DNA of 64,000 nucleotides from an uncultured Lachnospiraceae bacterium (lineage in GTDB: Bacteria > Bacillota > Clostridia > Lachnospirales > Lachnospiraceae), in assembly GCA_947176505.1 (NCBI GenBank), contig CAMWQW010000006.1, forward strand, positions 64,001 through 128,000, written 5' to 3'. Positions 26,497 through 35,692 of this stretch are shown here, piece after piece; the first letter of the stretch is position 1, and every line of letters starts with the position of its first letter. The notes beneath the pieces are model-generated. The model did not search any database and was not told the DNA's origin. It worked only from the letters and a program-made list of their open reading frames with translations. Both the position numbers and the translations under genes were made by a program.

Positions 26497-28635
26497 TTAT
26501 AGTTTTCCTCCAATTGTAAAATCAATTTCAAACCCATTTTTACTTATTATATCAAGCACCTCTCCGCCAGACATATTCAACGTATTATTAACAATCCACA
26601 TTCCTAGTCCATGTCCTTTCTTCCGTGAAGTCTCATGTGGCTCTAAAATTTTCAACGGGTTCCTCTTGTATTTATCTGGCAATCCAACTCCATTATCTTT
26701 ATAACAAACAAATAGCATATCTGCCGATGTAGTAACCTCGATTTCTATTTCTATTCTATTTTGTTTTTCGTTCTGCTGAATACTATTTAAAATCAAATTG
26801 TCAAAAATAACAGTTATTACATCTTCTGGAATAGTAAATCTTACTTGATCATTCACTACAAGACTAATATTTATCCACGCATAATCACTCTCCCAATTTG
26901 CCTTAACTTTATCTAATAATTCTTTTATACAGTACTCTTCTGGAATAAACTGACCCTTTTCCACTTCTTCCAACATTACATCCATAAACTGTAGCAGCTT
27001 TACGCCCGTATCTCTATTCTTTTTTAACAATTCAGGAACATTTAGATGTGCAACCTTAGTATTGTCTGAATCACATAATTCTTCCCACATATCATATTTC
27101 TTAAGGGCCTTCACAATAAAATCATAATTTCCATCAATTTTGTTTCTATCGTTTTTCATTTCATGTGCTATAGATGTTGCTTTTAATCCAGATGTAGCAA
27201 GGACATTTAGAATACGCACATCATATTTATACCTTTTCTCTGTATCCTCAATATTCTTTTTATACTCTCTTTGCTCTTTTTGCAACCCTTCCAGTTCATC
27301 AACAAATCTTGCTTCTTCGTCCTTCGTCAAAACTTTCATTGTTTCTGGATTCTTTACAACTTTTGCAGTTATAGAGTCATCTGCTTTTGGTTCTGGCTTA
27401 TTCTTTTTATTAATATCTCTAATTAGTGACTGTCTATAGCGTTCAAACTCAGTCAAACCTGTGAGAATAATTTCTACAAACAACTTATAATGATTATTTT
27501 CATCTAATCCCTGTCTATTGGCTAAATCCTGAAGAAAAAGGTTCCTTTTTTTATCAATATTCACAACTCCTGAAATTTGATTCTCTCTTACTCTCCATGA
27601 ACCCGTAGGGTGTGTTGCAGCAGCTGGCGATTTTCTTGAACGCTTACCTAACCCCAACCAATCTTTTTTCCCCTCGTAGGATGAAATGCTAAATGAATTT
27701 CTGTATAAAATAATTCCATAATTATATCTGTTGGTTAACACTTTTCTTTTGTATAAAAAGCGTTCATCATCTCCTGCCAATGCTCTGTCTATTCCAAAAT
27801 ATAATTCCGCGGTAAAGTCTCCTAATTCTGTAAACAGATTATCAAGATTGGTAACTTCTTCATCAAACCCCCTATCCGAATATTCTTTTTTTAAATCAAT
27901 ATCACTTGAATAACTGAAAATATTATTTTTACAGTACTTCTGAGCCTCCTCTGTAAACTCATCAGACTCAACGCTACAGAGCAAGTTTTGTGCTTCTGCA
28001 CAATAAGTCAAGGTTATTTTTGAAGAAAAGTTTACACCCTTTTCTGGTTTTTCAAACACGCGATTTATTGGTATTTCTTTATCCCCAAAAAATAATTCAA
28101 TTTTCATTACATCATCGCAATAAGTTCTCCCTAAATATTCAGCTAAATTATTTGCAATCTTTTCAGTCCACTTATCCCTTAATTTTGTAATTACCATTTT
28201 TGTTCCAATAAAGGGATAGTCTTCAACCTCTTCTAAAGTACTAGAATTCCAATTTGTTATCCAATTAATTGATCTACAAGCGTTTTTATGTGAATAAACT
28301 TTTACACTTGCACCTAATCTTGCCAGCGCAAATCTACCAACACCTTTAGACCCCGCCTGAACTCTCTTTTTTCCATCAGTTCCATCAATTTCGTAGCCTT
28401 TGTTGCTTCTACCAATATGCATCCAATTCTGCGTCAGATCATCTCGATTCATCCCACAACCATCATCCATGATTTCAATAATATCTTTTTTAATTACAAT
28501 TTTTACTTTTAATGCATTTGCATCAAAAGCATTCTTTACTAATTCCAAAATCGCAGATTCTTTATTGGAAAAGTTTTGAACCCCCAGCAGTTCAGCCAAT
28601 ATACTGTCTTCCACAATATATTTCAATTTTTCCAT
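26497..28635 (-). CDS. Dual GHKL ATPase: MORC/HSP90-type ATPase fused to a histidine kinase
   Basis: 712 aa with two separate ATP-binding GHKL domains. The first (residues 1-170) has ELVKNAFDANA, DDGCGM and GSKGVGRFALARLG, as in MORC/HSP90/MutL-type ATPases, followed by an S5-like part (SGVVNIDKKRN, LANRQGL). A coiled coil spans about 430-475. The second half looks like a histidine kinase: H-box AHEMKND with His491, N-box FDNLILNSIQQN near 611-622, G1 DNGVGLP at 647-653 and G2 GHGLGMW at 674-680. There is no membrane segment, so any signal is cytoplasmic. The gene sits 11 bases after the methyltransferase and abuts the receiver gene. Confidence 0.85.
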   Translation of the reverse strand: MEKLKYIVEDSILAELLGVQNFSNKESAILELVKNAFDANALKVKIVIKKDIIEIMDDGCGMNRDDLTQNWMHIGRSNKGYEIDGTDGKKRVQAGSKGVGRFALARLGASVKVYSHKNACRSINWITNWNSSTLEEVEDYPFIGTKMVITKLRDKWTEKIANNLAEYLGRTYCDDVMKIELFFGDKEIPINRVFEKPEKGVNFSSKITLTYCAEAQNLLCSVESDEFTEEAQKYCKNNIFSYSSDIDLKKEYSDRGFDEEVTNLDNLFTELGDFTAELYFGIDRALAGDDERFLYKRKVLTNRYNYGIILYRNSFSISSYEGKKDWLGLGKRSRKSPAAATHPTGSWRVRENQISGVVNIDKKRNLFLQDLANRQGLDENNHYKLFVEIILTGLTEFERYRQSLIRDINKKNKPEPKADDSITAKVVKNPETMKVLTKDEEARFVDELEGLQKEQREYKKNIEDTEKRYKYDVRILNVLATSGLKATSIAHEMKNDRNKIDGNYDFIVKALKKYDMWEELCDSDNTKVAHLNVPELLKKNRDTGVKLLQFMDVMLEEVEKGQFIPEEYCIKELLDKVKANWESDYAWINISLVVNDQVRFTIPEDVITVIFDNLILNSIQQNEKQNRIEIEIEVTTSADMLFVCYKDNGVGLPDKYKRNPLKILEPHETSRKKGHGLGMWIVNNTLNMSGGEVLDIISKNGFEIDFTIGGKL

Positions 28636-28646
28636 TAAGTCGCCTC

Positions 28647-30056
28647 CTAAAACTTATACTCTTCAACATCCTTCGATGTTATTCTTAATGAACTTCCACT
28701 AATATGTATCCCTATATCCAACACATACTGCCAAAAATCTCTACTCTCTAAAATCCGTATTGCATCCTCCAATGTATATTCATTGTTGCCTTCACATCTA
28801 ATAATATACATTCCCGCATACGGAATACACTCTCTGGTAAGCCTATACACAGCTATGTTCTTAGTAATAACTGTTGAAATAAGTAACTTATCACTGTCTA
28901 ATCCAGCAAGTGCCTGTGATCTCCCATATTCATACCATTTTGCACTAGTATCGCTTTGGCGTTCGTCCAGAGCATCTCGAAAATCATTCAAATACGCTGC
29001 TGCTTCCGGATATTTTCTTTCGAATTCTCCCTCTTCAAATCTGACTAAATGTCCGTTCTCATATACATACGGAAATATAATTTTTTCATTCTTATGGTAT
29101 CGTAAAGATCTAGGAGTTGCTGTATCTCTTACCATATCTCTTTCTATATTATGCCCATTACAAAGAAATCCTTGCTTTGTTTCTTGATATTCTTTGATTA
29201 CATAAGCCTCGTTCAACAATGTTGCCACCACATGCGATACCTTGAAATAATCTCCAAATCGATGCATTCCATTAGCTAGATTTTCTGTAAAAAACCATTT
29301 ATCTGTCAATTGATTTGACGGAATATCTATGTCTGTTTCTAAAGTTATATCTTTATAATGTAACACGTCTTGTTTTTTCTGCTTATCTAATACCATAATT
29401 GAAGACTTAACCAACGCATTATCAAATACCTTTTCTTGTGTGTAGTCTTTAATAACTGTTACATATGGCTTCATATAGTTTCTCAAATTCAATCCAAAAA
29501 CAGTTTTAAATATACTACTAGGAATTAAATAAGCCATTTTCCCGTCTTGTGCTAATGATTTAATACTTTTTTCAATAAAAGCATAACAATAATCAAATTT
29601 TCCTTTTACACAAGTTTTAAATGTTTCTTTTACATATTTTTGCTCATCTCTCTTCAACTCACTATATGTAATATACGGTGGATTACCTACAATAAATTGA
29701 AACTGTGACGCATCATTCCATCGCAAATAATCCGCATTAACGATTCGCCATTCAACTCTATTTATATTGTTCTTTTGCAATACTTTGTTCAAATTTTCAA
29801 TACACTTTTGATGTTGTTCCGGATCAATTTCCACTCCATATATATCTCTTGCTAACCCATTCTTAATTCGCGTTCTTGACAAACCATTCGCTACGCAATC
29901 ATCTATATACCTTTGAACAACTGCAACCAAAATATTACCATCACCACAAGAATTTTCTAATATTCTTTTGCCATATAAATGTTCTGTGTAACCCACACTA
30001 TCTAGTAATTCTCTTACATAATTTTCAGGCGTGAATACCTGACACTTCTTGTTCAT
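28647..30056 (-). CDS. N6-adenine DNA methyltransferase (Eco57I/type IIG-like, methylase only)
   Basis: 469 aa. The N-terminal QVFTP resembles motif X of gamma-class enzymes, SAM-binding motif I is ILENSCGDGNIL near residues 32-43, and catalytic motif IV NPPY lies at 125-128. The C-terminal 200 residues probably form the target recognition domain. There is no nuclease domain at the N-terminus, unlike type IIG enzymes, so cutting must come from another protein; the HNH gene is the obvious candidate. It is the first long gene of the island and follows the winged-helix gene by 56 bases. Confidence 0.9.
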   Translation of the reverse strand: MNKKCQVFTPENYVRELLDSVGYTEHLYGKRILENSCGDGNILVAVVQRYIDDCVANGLSRTRIKNGLARDIYGVEIDPEQHQKCIENLNKVLQKNNINRVEWRIVNADYLRWNDASQFQFIVGNPPYITYSELKRDEQKYVKETFKTCVKGKFDYCYAFIEKSIKSLAQDGKMAYLIPSSIFKTVFGLNLRNYMKPYVTVIKDYTQEKVFDNALVKSSIMVLDKQKKQDVLHYKDITLETDIDIPSNQLTDKWFFTENLANGMHRFGDYFKVSHVVATLLNEAYVIKEYQETKQGFLCNGHNIERDMVRDTATPRSLRYHKNEKIIFPYVYENGHLVRFEEGEFERKYPEAAAYLNDFRDALDERQSDTSAKWYEYGRSQALAGLDSDKLLISTVITKNIAVYRLTRECIPYAGMYIIRCEGNNEYTLEDAIRILESRDFWQYVLDIGIHISGSSLRITSKDVEEYKF

Positions 30057-30112
30057 ACTTTACCTCTTTATGATATTATCATTATATACAATCTAATAAA
30101 TATGCCTTTTAT

Positions 30113-30394
30113 TTACTCTTCGTTTTTCAATATATATAAGGACATTTTTTCAAGCAACTCATACCCTTTAGTTGTTATAAAATAGCGACCTTTTGCATGT
30201 ACCATCTCAGCATAACCATCTTCTATCAATTCCTTAATGATTTGATTTACTTTCAACTTCCCACAAGGTACAAGACTAGCTATTTCTTGCTGATTAAGCG
30301 GGCATATATTTTTACCTTCAATCTCTAATTGATTTTCCTTGAATATTAGCAATACTTTTGTTTTCTCATTCACAAAGTTTAATACTTCATTCAT
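30113..30394 (-). CDS. Small winged-helix regulator at the head of the island
   Basis: 93 aa fitting a MarR/IclR-like winged helix: PLNQQEIASLVPCGKLKVNQIIKELIEDG as the helix-turn-helix region and GRYFITTKGYELLEK as the wing. It precedes the methyltransferase in the same direction, the place of a controller gene in many restriction systems. The family is assigned by pattern only. Confidence 0.65.
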   Translation of the reverse strand: MNEVLNFVNEKTKVLLIFKENQLEIEGKNICPLNQQEIASLVPCGKLKVNQIIKELIEDGYAEMVHAKGRYFITTKGYELLEKMSLYILKNEE

Positions 30395-30500
30395 TTTTAC
30401 ACCTTCTGCCCATTCTGCAATATATATTGGTTTTATTTCGAAACCATTATACCATTACAACTTCTTATATTCAATTACCACTTACTTAACTACCCTTTCT

Positions 30501-31964
30501 TTAATGTACCGGGTCAGCACCTCTTCTTTGCAACAGAACAACCGTCTCCACATTCGCCGTCCACGGAAACTGGTCCACCGCCACAGCCCGCTTCACCTCA
30601 TATCCTCTCGCCAAGAAAACATCCAAATCTCTCGCAAGACTCGTCGGTTTACAGGAGATATAGAGGATATGCTCTACGCCGTAGCGGATAATCTTATCGA
30701 GCGCCTTGGGGTGAATGCCGTCACGGGGAGGATCTAAAATAATAAAATCTGGCTTCTCCTCGATTCCGTCGAGCACTTTCAGCACGTCACCCGCAATAAA
30801 CTCGCAGTTATGTAAACTATTTAATTCTGCGTTTTTCCTTGCCGCCTCCACTGCTTCTTCCACAATCTCCACACCAATCACCTTCTTGGCTACCGGTGCC
30901 ATCAACTGTGCAATTGTTCCCGTACCACTGTACAAATCGTAGACAATCTTGTCCGTCTCCGAACAGATATAGTCCGCAATATACTCTCTTGCCGTCTCGT
31001 AGAGCACTTCCGCGCCGAGGCTATTTGTTTGAAAAAAGGAAAACTGGGAAATCTTGAACTTTAAACCAAGCAATTCCTCATAGAAAAAGTCCTGTCCGTA
31101 AAGAATCCTCGTCTCGTCACTGCGCACCACATCAGCCACCGCATCATTTCTTGTGTGCAAAATACCGACTATCCTGCCTGAAAGCGGCAGTGCAAGCAGT
31201 TTCTTTACCATGCCGTTTATAATCATATCTTCCTTTGCACATACCTTATCCGGCTCTGTCCTCTCCGTTTCCGCCCAGCCGGCAGTCTGTGTCGTAGTCA
31301 CAAGGGCAATCAGTATCTCTCCCGTCTTAGCTGCCTTGCGCACAAGGAGATGGCGCAGATATCCGGTATGGCGCAGCCTGTGATAGAAGCGTATGTCCAT
31401 GCCTTGCTCCTGCAACGAGGTAAAATAATCCCTGATGCACCTTAAGATGCTGCGATAATCATCGTCTACAATCTGACAATCTGTCACCGACACGATATCG
31501 TAAAAACTGCCTCTCTTATGCATTCCGAGCGCAAGCGGTCCGTCTTTTATCTCATCTCCGAATGAAAATTCCATCTTATTGCGATATCCGAAGCACACCG
31601 GACTTGGTTTAATGCCTTCGAACTGCCACACTTCCTGTTGATGCACGAGTACGCTGTCGAGCAGCTTCTTCACCTGTCCCTCTTTGATTCTAAGCTGCTC
31701 TTCATAGGGAAGTGACAAGTATGTGCAGCCGCCGCATATGCCAAAATGCGGACAGGGACTGCCACACTCTGCCGACGACGGCTCAAGGACATCCAGAAGC
31801 CTCCCCTCTGCCTTTCCTTTCCGCACTTTGTTGATTGCACACCGCACCTTCTGTCCCGGCAGTGCATTCTTTACAATGCATACTCCTTCTTCTGTTTCTA
31901 CAATCCCTTTATTGGGAAAATCTACTCTCTGTATGATTCCTTCTACAATCTGACCTTTTTTCAT
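30501..31964 (-). CDS. rlmD: 23S rRNA (uracil-C5)-methyltransferase, RlmD/TrmA family
   Basis: The N-terminal TRAM domain (residues 1-60) is followed by the Fe-S cysteine cluster CGSPCPHFGICGGCTY, a FFQTNS segment, the SAM-binding YDLYSGTGTIAQLMA and the catalytic Cys in YISCKPTSLARDL. The 487 aa length fits RlmD-like enzymes that make m5U in rRNA. A second Clostridia paralogue (RlmCD) cannot be excluded. It closes the right side of the AT-rich island. Confidence 0.9.
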   Translation of the reverse strand: MKKGQIVEGIIQRVDFPNKGIVETEEGVCIVKNALPGQKVRCAINKVRKGKAEGRLLDVLEPSSAECGSPCPHFGICGGCTYLSLPYEEQLRIKEGQVKKLLDSVLVHQQEVWQFEGIKPSPVCFGYRNKMEFSFGDEIKDGPLALGMHKRGSFYDIVSVTDCQIVDDDYRSILRCIRDYFTSLQEQGMDIRFYHRLRHTGYLRHLLVRKAAKTGEILIALVTTTQTAGWAETERTEPDKVCAKEDMIINGMVKKLLALPLSGRIVGILHTRNDAVADVVRSDETRILYGQDFFYEELLGLKFKISQFSFFQTNSLGAEVLYETAREYIADYICSETDKIVYDLYSGTGTIAQLMAPVAKKVIGVEIVEEAVEAARKNAELNSLHNCEFIAGDVLKVLDGIEEKPDFIILDPPRDGIHPKALDKIIRYGVEHILYISCKPTSLARDLDVFLARGYEVKRAVAVDQFPWTANVETVVLLQRRGADPVH

Positions 31965-32071
31965 CCTTAGACTCCATACTACGACTTTTTTAACTACTAA
32001 TGGCTCAGGCTTCTGCCCAACACAAAGCTTCTTGGAGAGAAGCTTTCACAAATTATATTCAAATACAGTAC

Positions 32072-32101
32072 AAAAGCGGGATGCATGGCTACACCCCGCT
32101 T
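32072..32101 (-). terminator. Terminator after the acidic small membrane protein gene
   Basis: On the minus strand AAGCGGG pairs with CCCGCTT and is followed by TTG; the stem lies about 125 bases past the stop. Confidence 0.6.
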
Positions 32102-32226
32102 ATAGTTTACATAATATTAGCACATCACATAATACATCCTATATATTCTCTCACACCGCATGTCTTATCATCTTCATCACGGCATATCAGAATATCTCCG
32201 ACCCAGCTATCTCTCATACAGACAGC

Positions 32227-32511
32227 CTATTTGTCAATCTTAAACGTCTCTTCCTCTTCTTCATCCTCAAAGAAATCATCATCAAAGTCATCATCGAAGT
32301 CATCGTCAAAATCTTCCAGATAATCCGGTGTCAGATAACGATATACTGCATATGCGATAGCCGCAACCGCCGCAACGGCACCTATGATTGCTAACACCCA
32401 CAGAAGCGTATTGCATTTCTTCTCTTCTTCTTTCTTTCTTCCGAGCATCTCACTTACTCCGGCATTCTCCAGTATGTCGTCCAATTTATTTATAATCTCT
32501 CTCTTGCTCAT
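32227..32511 (-). CDS. Small single-pass membrane protein with acidic FDDD repeats
   Basis: 94 aa. An amphipathic N-terminal helix (residues 1-30) is followed by one membrane segment (LLWVLAIIGAVAAVAAIAY) near 36-58 and an acidic tail with FDDD repeated three times and then EDEEEEE. GAGAGGG lies upstream of the ATG. I do not recognise a named family; the acidic tail could bind cations or a basic partner at the inner face of the membrane. Confidence 0.65.
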   Translation of the reverse strand: MSKREIINKLDDILENAGVSEMLGRKKEEEKKCNTLLWVLAIIGAVAAVAAIAYAVYRYLTPDYLEDFDDDFDDDFDDDFFEDEEEEETFKIDK

Positions 32512-32594
32512 GGCAAAACCCTCTCTTTCTTTTGCTTATACTCCAATATATGAACTATGATTATTTATAATATACCACTTCTTTGTTCTTTTTA

Positions 32595-33122
32595 CTATAA
32601 TATTTTTATAAAATATTCTGTTCCGGACTCCATCTCTTCCGGATAAACAATCACTAATTTTTGTTTGAGAAAAGGATTCATTGCTTCCTTGAGTCTTTCC
32701 GCATCCTCCACTTTACAGAACTGTTCTTTATCCTGTACCACTGCCAGAATCAATTTGCTTCTGGCATGGAACTTCTTAAGATATTCCATAAGTTCTTCCG
32801 TGGATTTGGCTGTCTTGGCGGTCTCCGCCTCATACTTGTCGAAAAATGTGCCTATCTGAATATGGGCTGCTGCCACGGTCTGCGTAGATATCTCTTCTTT
32901 ACCCCACATGACCATATTCAGGCGCACATTACGGAAAATATTGCTCTGTTTCTTACAAGATTCTATTATATCCGCACACAGTGTCCTCACAGTTTCACGG
33001 TCATACGCCCGGTCTACGACTATCGTCATCTCCAGTATGCCGCCTCTGTAATTACCCGGCACATGAAGTACACGGTCAATCTGATTATGCAGCTGTAGGT
33101 TTCTGACCGGCGCCAGAGACAT
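32595..33122 (-). CDS. Conserved-looking protein of unknown function (175 aa)
   Basis: Soluble alpha/beta protein with no signal peptide. Alternating strands (MTIVVDRAYD, LNMVMWG, KLILAVVQDK, KLVIVYPEE) and helices suggest a Rossmann- or vWA-like fold, but no active-site motif is seen. AGGGAGAG upstream of the ATG supports the start. It lies 76 bases downstream of pcrA in the same direction. I do not recognise the family. Confidence 0.6.
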   Translation of the reverse strand: MSLAPVRNLQLHNQIDRVLHVPGNYRGGILEMTIVVDRAYDRETVRTLCADIIESCKKQSNIFRNVRLNMVMWGKEEISTQTVAAAHIQIGTFFDKYEAETAKTAKSTEELMEYLKKFHARSKLILAVVQDKEQFCKVEDAERLKEAMNPFLKQKLVIVYPEEMESGTEYFIKIL

Positions 33123-33198
33123 TGCGTTCTCTCCTTCCCTCTTTTTCTTGCAATTTTCGTTCCTACTTTCTCTTCTCCCTAAAAATCAAAGCATTCAT

Positions 33199-35679
33199 CT
33201 ATACTTTTCTTAATTTGGCAAAACCGGCATACATAATCTTTTGTCCCGCTTCGTCAAACACTACCGTCACCTGAGAATCGCGCGGTCCCGGTTCAATCTT
33301 AAGTACGGTGCCTTCCCCGTAGCGCATATGCCGTACTCTGTCGCCTATGCCATATTCCAGTGTCTTACTTCCCACCGGTTCAAGTGATACCGCACCGACA
33401 CCCTGCGTGGCTCTTGTGATATATGGCTGATTTTCTACCGCCGTGCGTTTTGGTCTGACCACAGCCTTAGGTTTACCCTGCACTGTCTTATCGAACGTTT
33501 TCCCGAAAGCAACTCCGGTATTCTCTCTTGACACCGTTCCGAGAGCATTTCCAGACGTCGATTTGTCGAACACCGTATCCGGAATGCGTCGGTAAGATGA
33601 CTGTGTTCCGGCTGACGATTCCGGCTGGACGGTTCCTGCCCTGACATACCCTCGTTCCGTCGTCCCCAGCCCGAAAGGTTTTGCCTTAAAGAATCCTCTC
33701 TCACTGGAATCCTCATTGTACTCTTGATAATCTCTGCGTTTCTGTACCGGTGGTTTATCGTCCATCAACTCCGGCGGAATCTCTCTGATAAAGCGGCTGA
33801 CCGGATTATACTGGGTCTCTCCTCTGATCATCCTCTGTCTCGCGTAGGTAATCGTCAGGTCTTCTTTCGCCCTCGTAATACCTACATAGGCAAGCCGCCT
33901 CTCCTCCTCAACATCCATCGGGTCGTCAGACATAATTGTCATATAGCTCGGAAAGATACCATCTTCCAAGCCTGCCAGATAAACATGGGGAAACTCCAAA
34001 CCCTTTGCCGAATGGAGCGTCATAAGCAGCACCCGGTTATCCGAATCATCGACACGGTCAATATCGGCAACCAAAGCTACTTCTTCCAAGAACTCGCTTA
34101 AAGTCGGCTCGTCATGGGTCTCCTCATAAGCCGCCACCTTACTGATCAGCTCGTCAATATTCTCGATGCGGTCCGCCGCATCTTCTTCATTAGATTCCTC
34201 TAATTCTTTCACATATCCAGTAATCTCCAGAATGTCTTTCAGCAGTTCTGACAGGCTGTAAAATTCCTGCTTGCTGCGAAATGCCTGTATCATCGTGACA
34301 AAGGGCTGCAGCTTAGACGCGCTCCTTCCGATTGTCATAATTTGGTCCGCCTCCCTTAAGGCGTCATAGAAACTAATCTGCCTGCTGTCCGCATATTCCT
34401 GAACGCGTACAATGGTGGTCATACCGATTCCCCGCTTGGGAACATTGATGATACGTTTGACTGCCACATCGTCCCGCCCATTGTCAATGGTTTTAAGATA
34501 TGCCAGAATATCTTTGATTTCTCTTCTGGAATAAAAGTTCGTGCCGCCGATGACATCATAGGGTACGCCTTCCATAATAAAGCGTTCTTCCAAAAGACGC
34601 GCCTGCGCGTTGGTACGATACAGCACAGCGCAGTCGCCGTAGACCACTTCCCCGTCACGGTTTTTCTTCGCCACATCGTCCGCAATATACTCCGCCTCTT
34701 CATATGCGGTGTCAAATTGTCTGAGATGAATACGGCTGCCGTCCTTCTTCTCCGTCCAAAGCGCCTTATCTTTACGCCCTGTATTGTTTTTAATCACTGC
34801 ATTCGCAGCATCTAAGACAGTCTGCGTGGAACGGTAATTCTGCTCCAGCTTGATGACACACGCTTCCGGATAAACCTTCTCAAAATCGAGAATGTTACGG
34901 ATATTGGCACCGCGGAATTTATAGATGGATTGATCGTCATCACCCACCACGCACAGATTCCGGTATTTATCCGCCAGCAGTCTGATCAGCTCAAACTGTG
35001 CCGTATTCGTATCTTGGTATTCATCTACCATAATATAATGGAACCGTTCCTGATAGTTGTTAAGGACTTGCGCATCCGCCTTGAAAAGCTCCACGGTCTT
35101 CATGATCAAATCATCAAAATCCAGCGCATTATTCTTACGCAGTACTGCCTGATATTCCTTATATGCTTTGGCAATCTTACCACCTTGAAAATCAAAGCCG
35201 TTTTGCATCTCATATTCCACAGGATCAATCAGCTCGTCTTTTGCAGAAGATATTGCGCTTAGAATCGTACGCTCTTTCAACATCTTCGTATCAATCTGCA
35301 GCTTCTTACAGATTTCCTTCATCACGCCTTTCTGATCGTCCGTATCATATATTGTGAAATTATTATCATATCCAAGCCGGTCTATATACCTGCGCAGTAT
35401 CCTGACACAGGTGGAATGAAAAGTAGATACCCATATCTGTTCCGAACCGAAGCCCACAATCTGATCGACCCGCTCACGCATCTCGCCTGCTGCCTTGTTC
35501 GTGAAGGTAATCGCCATAATCTGATAGGGATTGACTCCCTCCTGATCAATCAAGTAGGCAACTCTGTGGGTGAGTACCCTCGTCTTGCCCGATCCTGCAC
35601 CTGCCAAAATAAGCACAGGACCCTCCGTCTGCATAACAGCCTGCTTCTGTTTATCATTTAAAGTGTCATATATACTCAT
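33199..35679 (-). CDS. pcrA: DNA helicase PcrA/UvrD
   Basis: Superfamily 1 3'-5' helicase used in repair and replication restart. Motifs in order: Q motif LNDKQKQAV, Walker A AGAGSGKT, motif Ia FTNKAAGEM, Walker B VDEYQDTN, motif III VGDDDQSIYKFRGA, motif IV EQNYRST, motif V TLHSAKGLEFPHVYLAGLEDG and motif VI EERRLAYVGITRAKEDL. The C-terminal 200 residues are poorly conserved but end in the PcrA-type Tudor-like module (YGIGDRVRHMRYGEGTV). The length of 826 aa is normal. Confidence 0.97.
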   Translation of the reverse strand: MSIYDTLNDKQKQAVMQTEGPVLILAGAGSGKTRVLTHRVAYLIDQEGVNPYQIMAITFTNKAAGEMRERVDQIVGFGSEQIWVSTFHSTCVRILRRYIDRLGYDNNFTIYDTDDQKGVMKEICKKLQIDTKMLKERTILSAISSAKDELIDPVEYEMQNGFDFQGGKIAKAYKEYQAVLRKNNALDFDDLIMKTVELFKADAQVLNNYQERFHYIMVDEYQDTNTAQFELIRLLADKYRNLCVVGDDDQSIYKFRGANIRNILDFEKVYPEACVIKLEQNYRSTQTVLDAANAVIKNNTGRKDKALWTEKKDGSRIHLRQFDTAYEEAEYIADDVAKKNRDGEVVYGDCAVLYRTNAQARLLEERFIMEGVPYDVIGGTNFYSRREIKDILAYLKTIDNGRDDVAVKRIINVPKRGIGMTTIVRVQEYADSRQISFYDALREADQIMTIGRSASKLQPFVTMIQAFRSKQEFYSLSELLKDILEITGYVKELEESNEEDAADRIENIDELISKVAAYEETHDEPTLSEFLEEVALVADIDRVDDSDNRVLLMTLHSAKGLEFPHVYLAGLEDGIFPSYMTIMSDDPMDVEEERRLAYVGITRAKEDLTITYARQRMIRGETQYNPVSRFIREIPPELMDDKPPVQKRRDYQEYNEDSSERGFFKAKPFGLGTTERGYVRAGTVQPESSAGTQSSYRRIPDTVFDKSTSGNALGTVSRENTGVAFGKTFDKTVQGKPKAVVRPKRTAVENQPYITRATQGVGAVSLEPVGSKTLEYGIGDRVRHMRYGEGTVLKIEPGPRDSQVTVVFDEAGQKIMYAGFAKLRKV

Positions 35680-35692
35680 TGTTACGTTCTAC

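Noticed and set aside
32024..32047. AAAGCTTCT/AGAAGCTTT inverted repeat upstream of rlmD
   Set aside because: The stem is perfect but lacks a proper U-run on either strand; function unclear.
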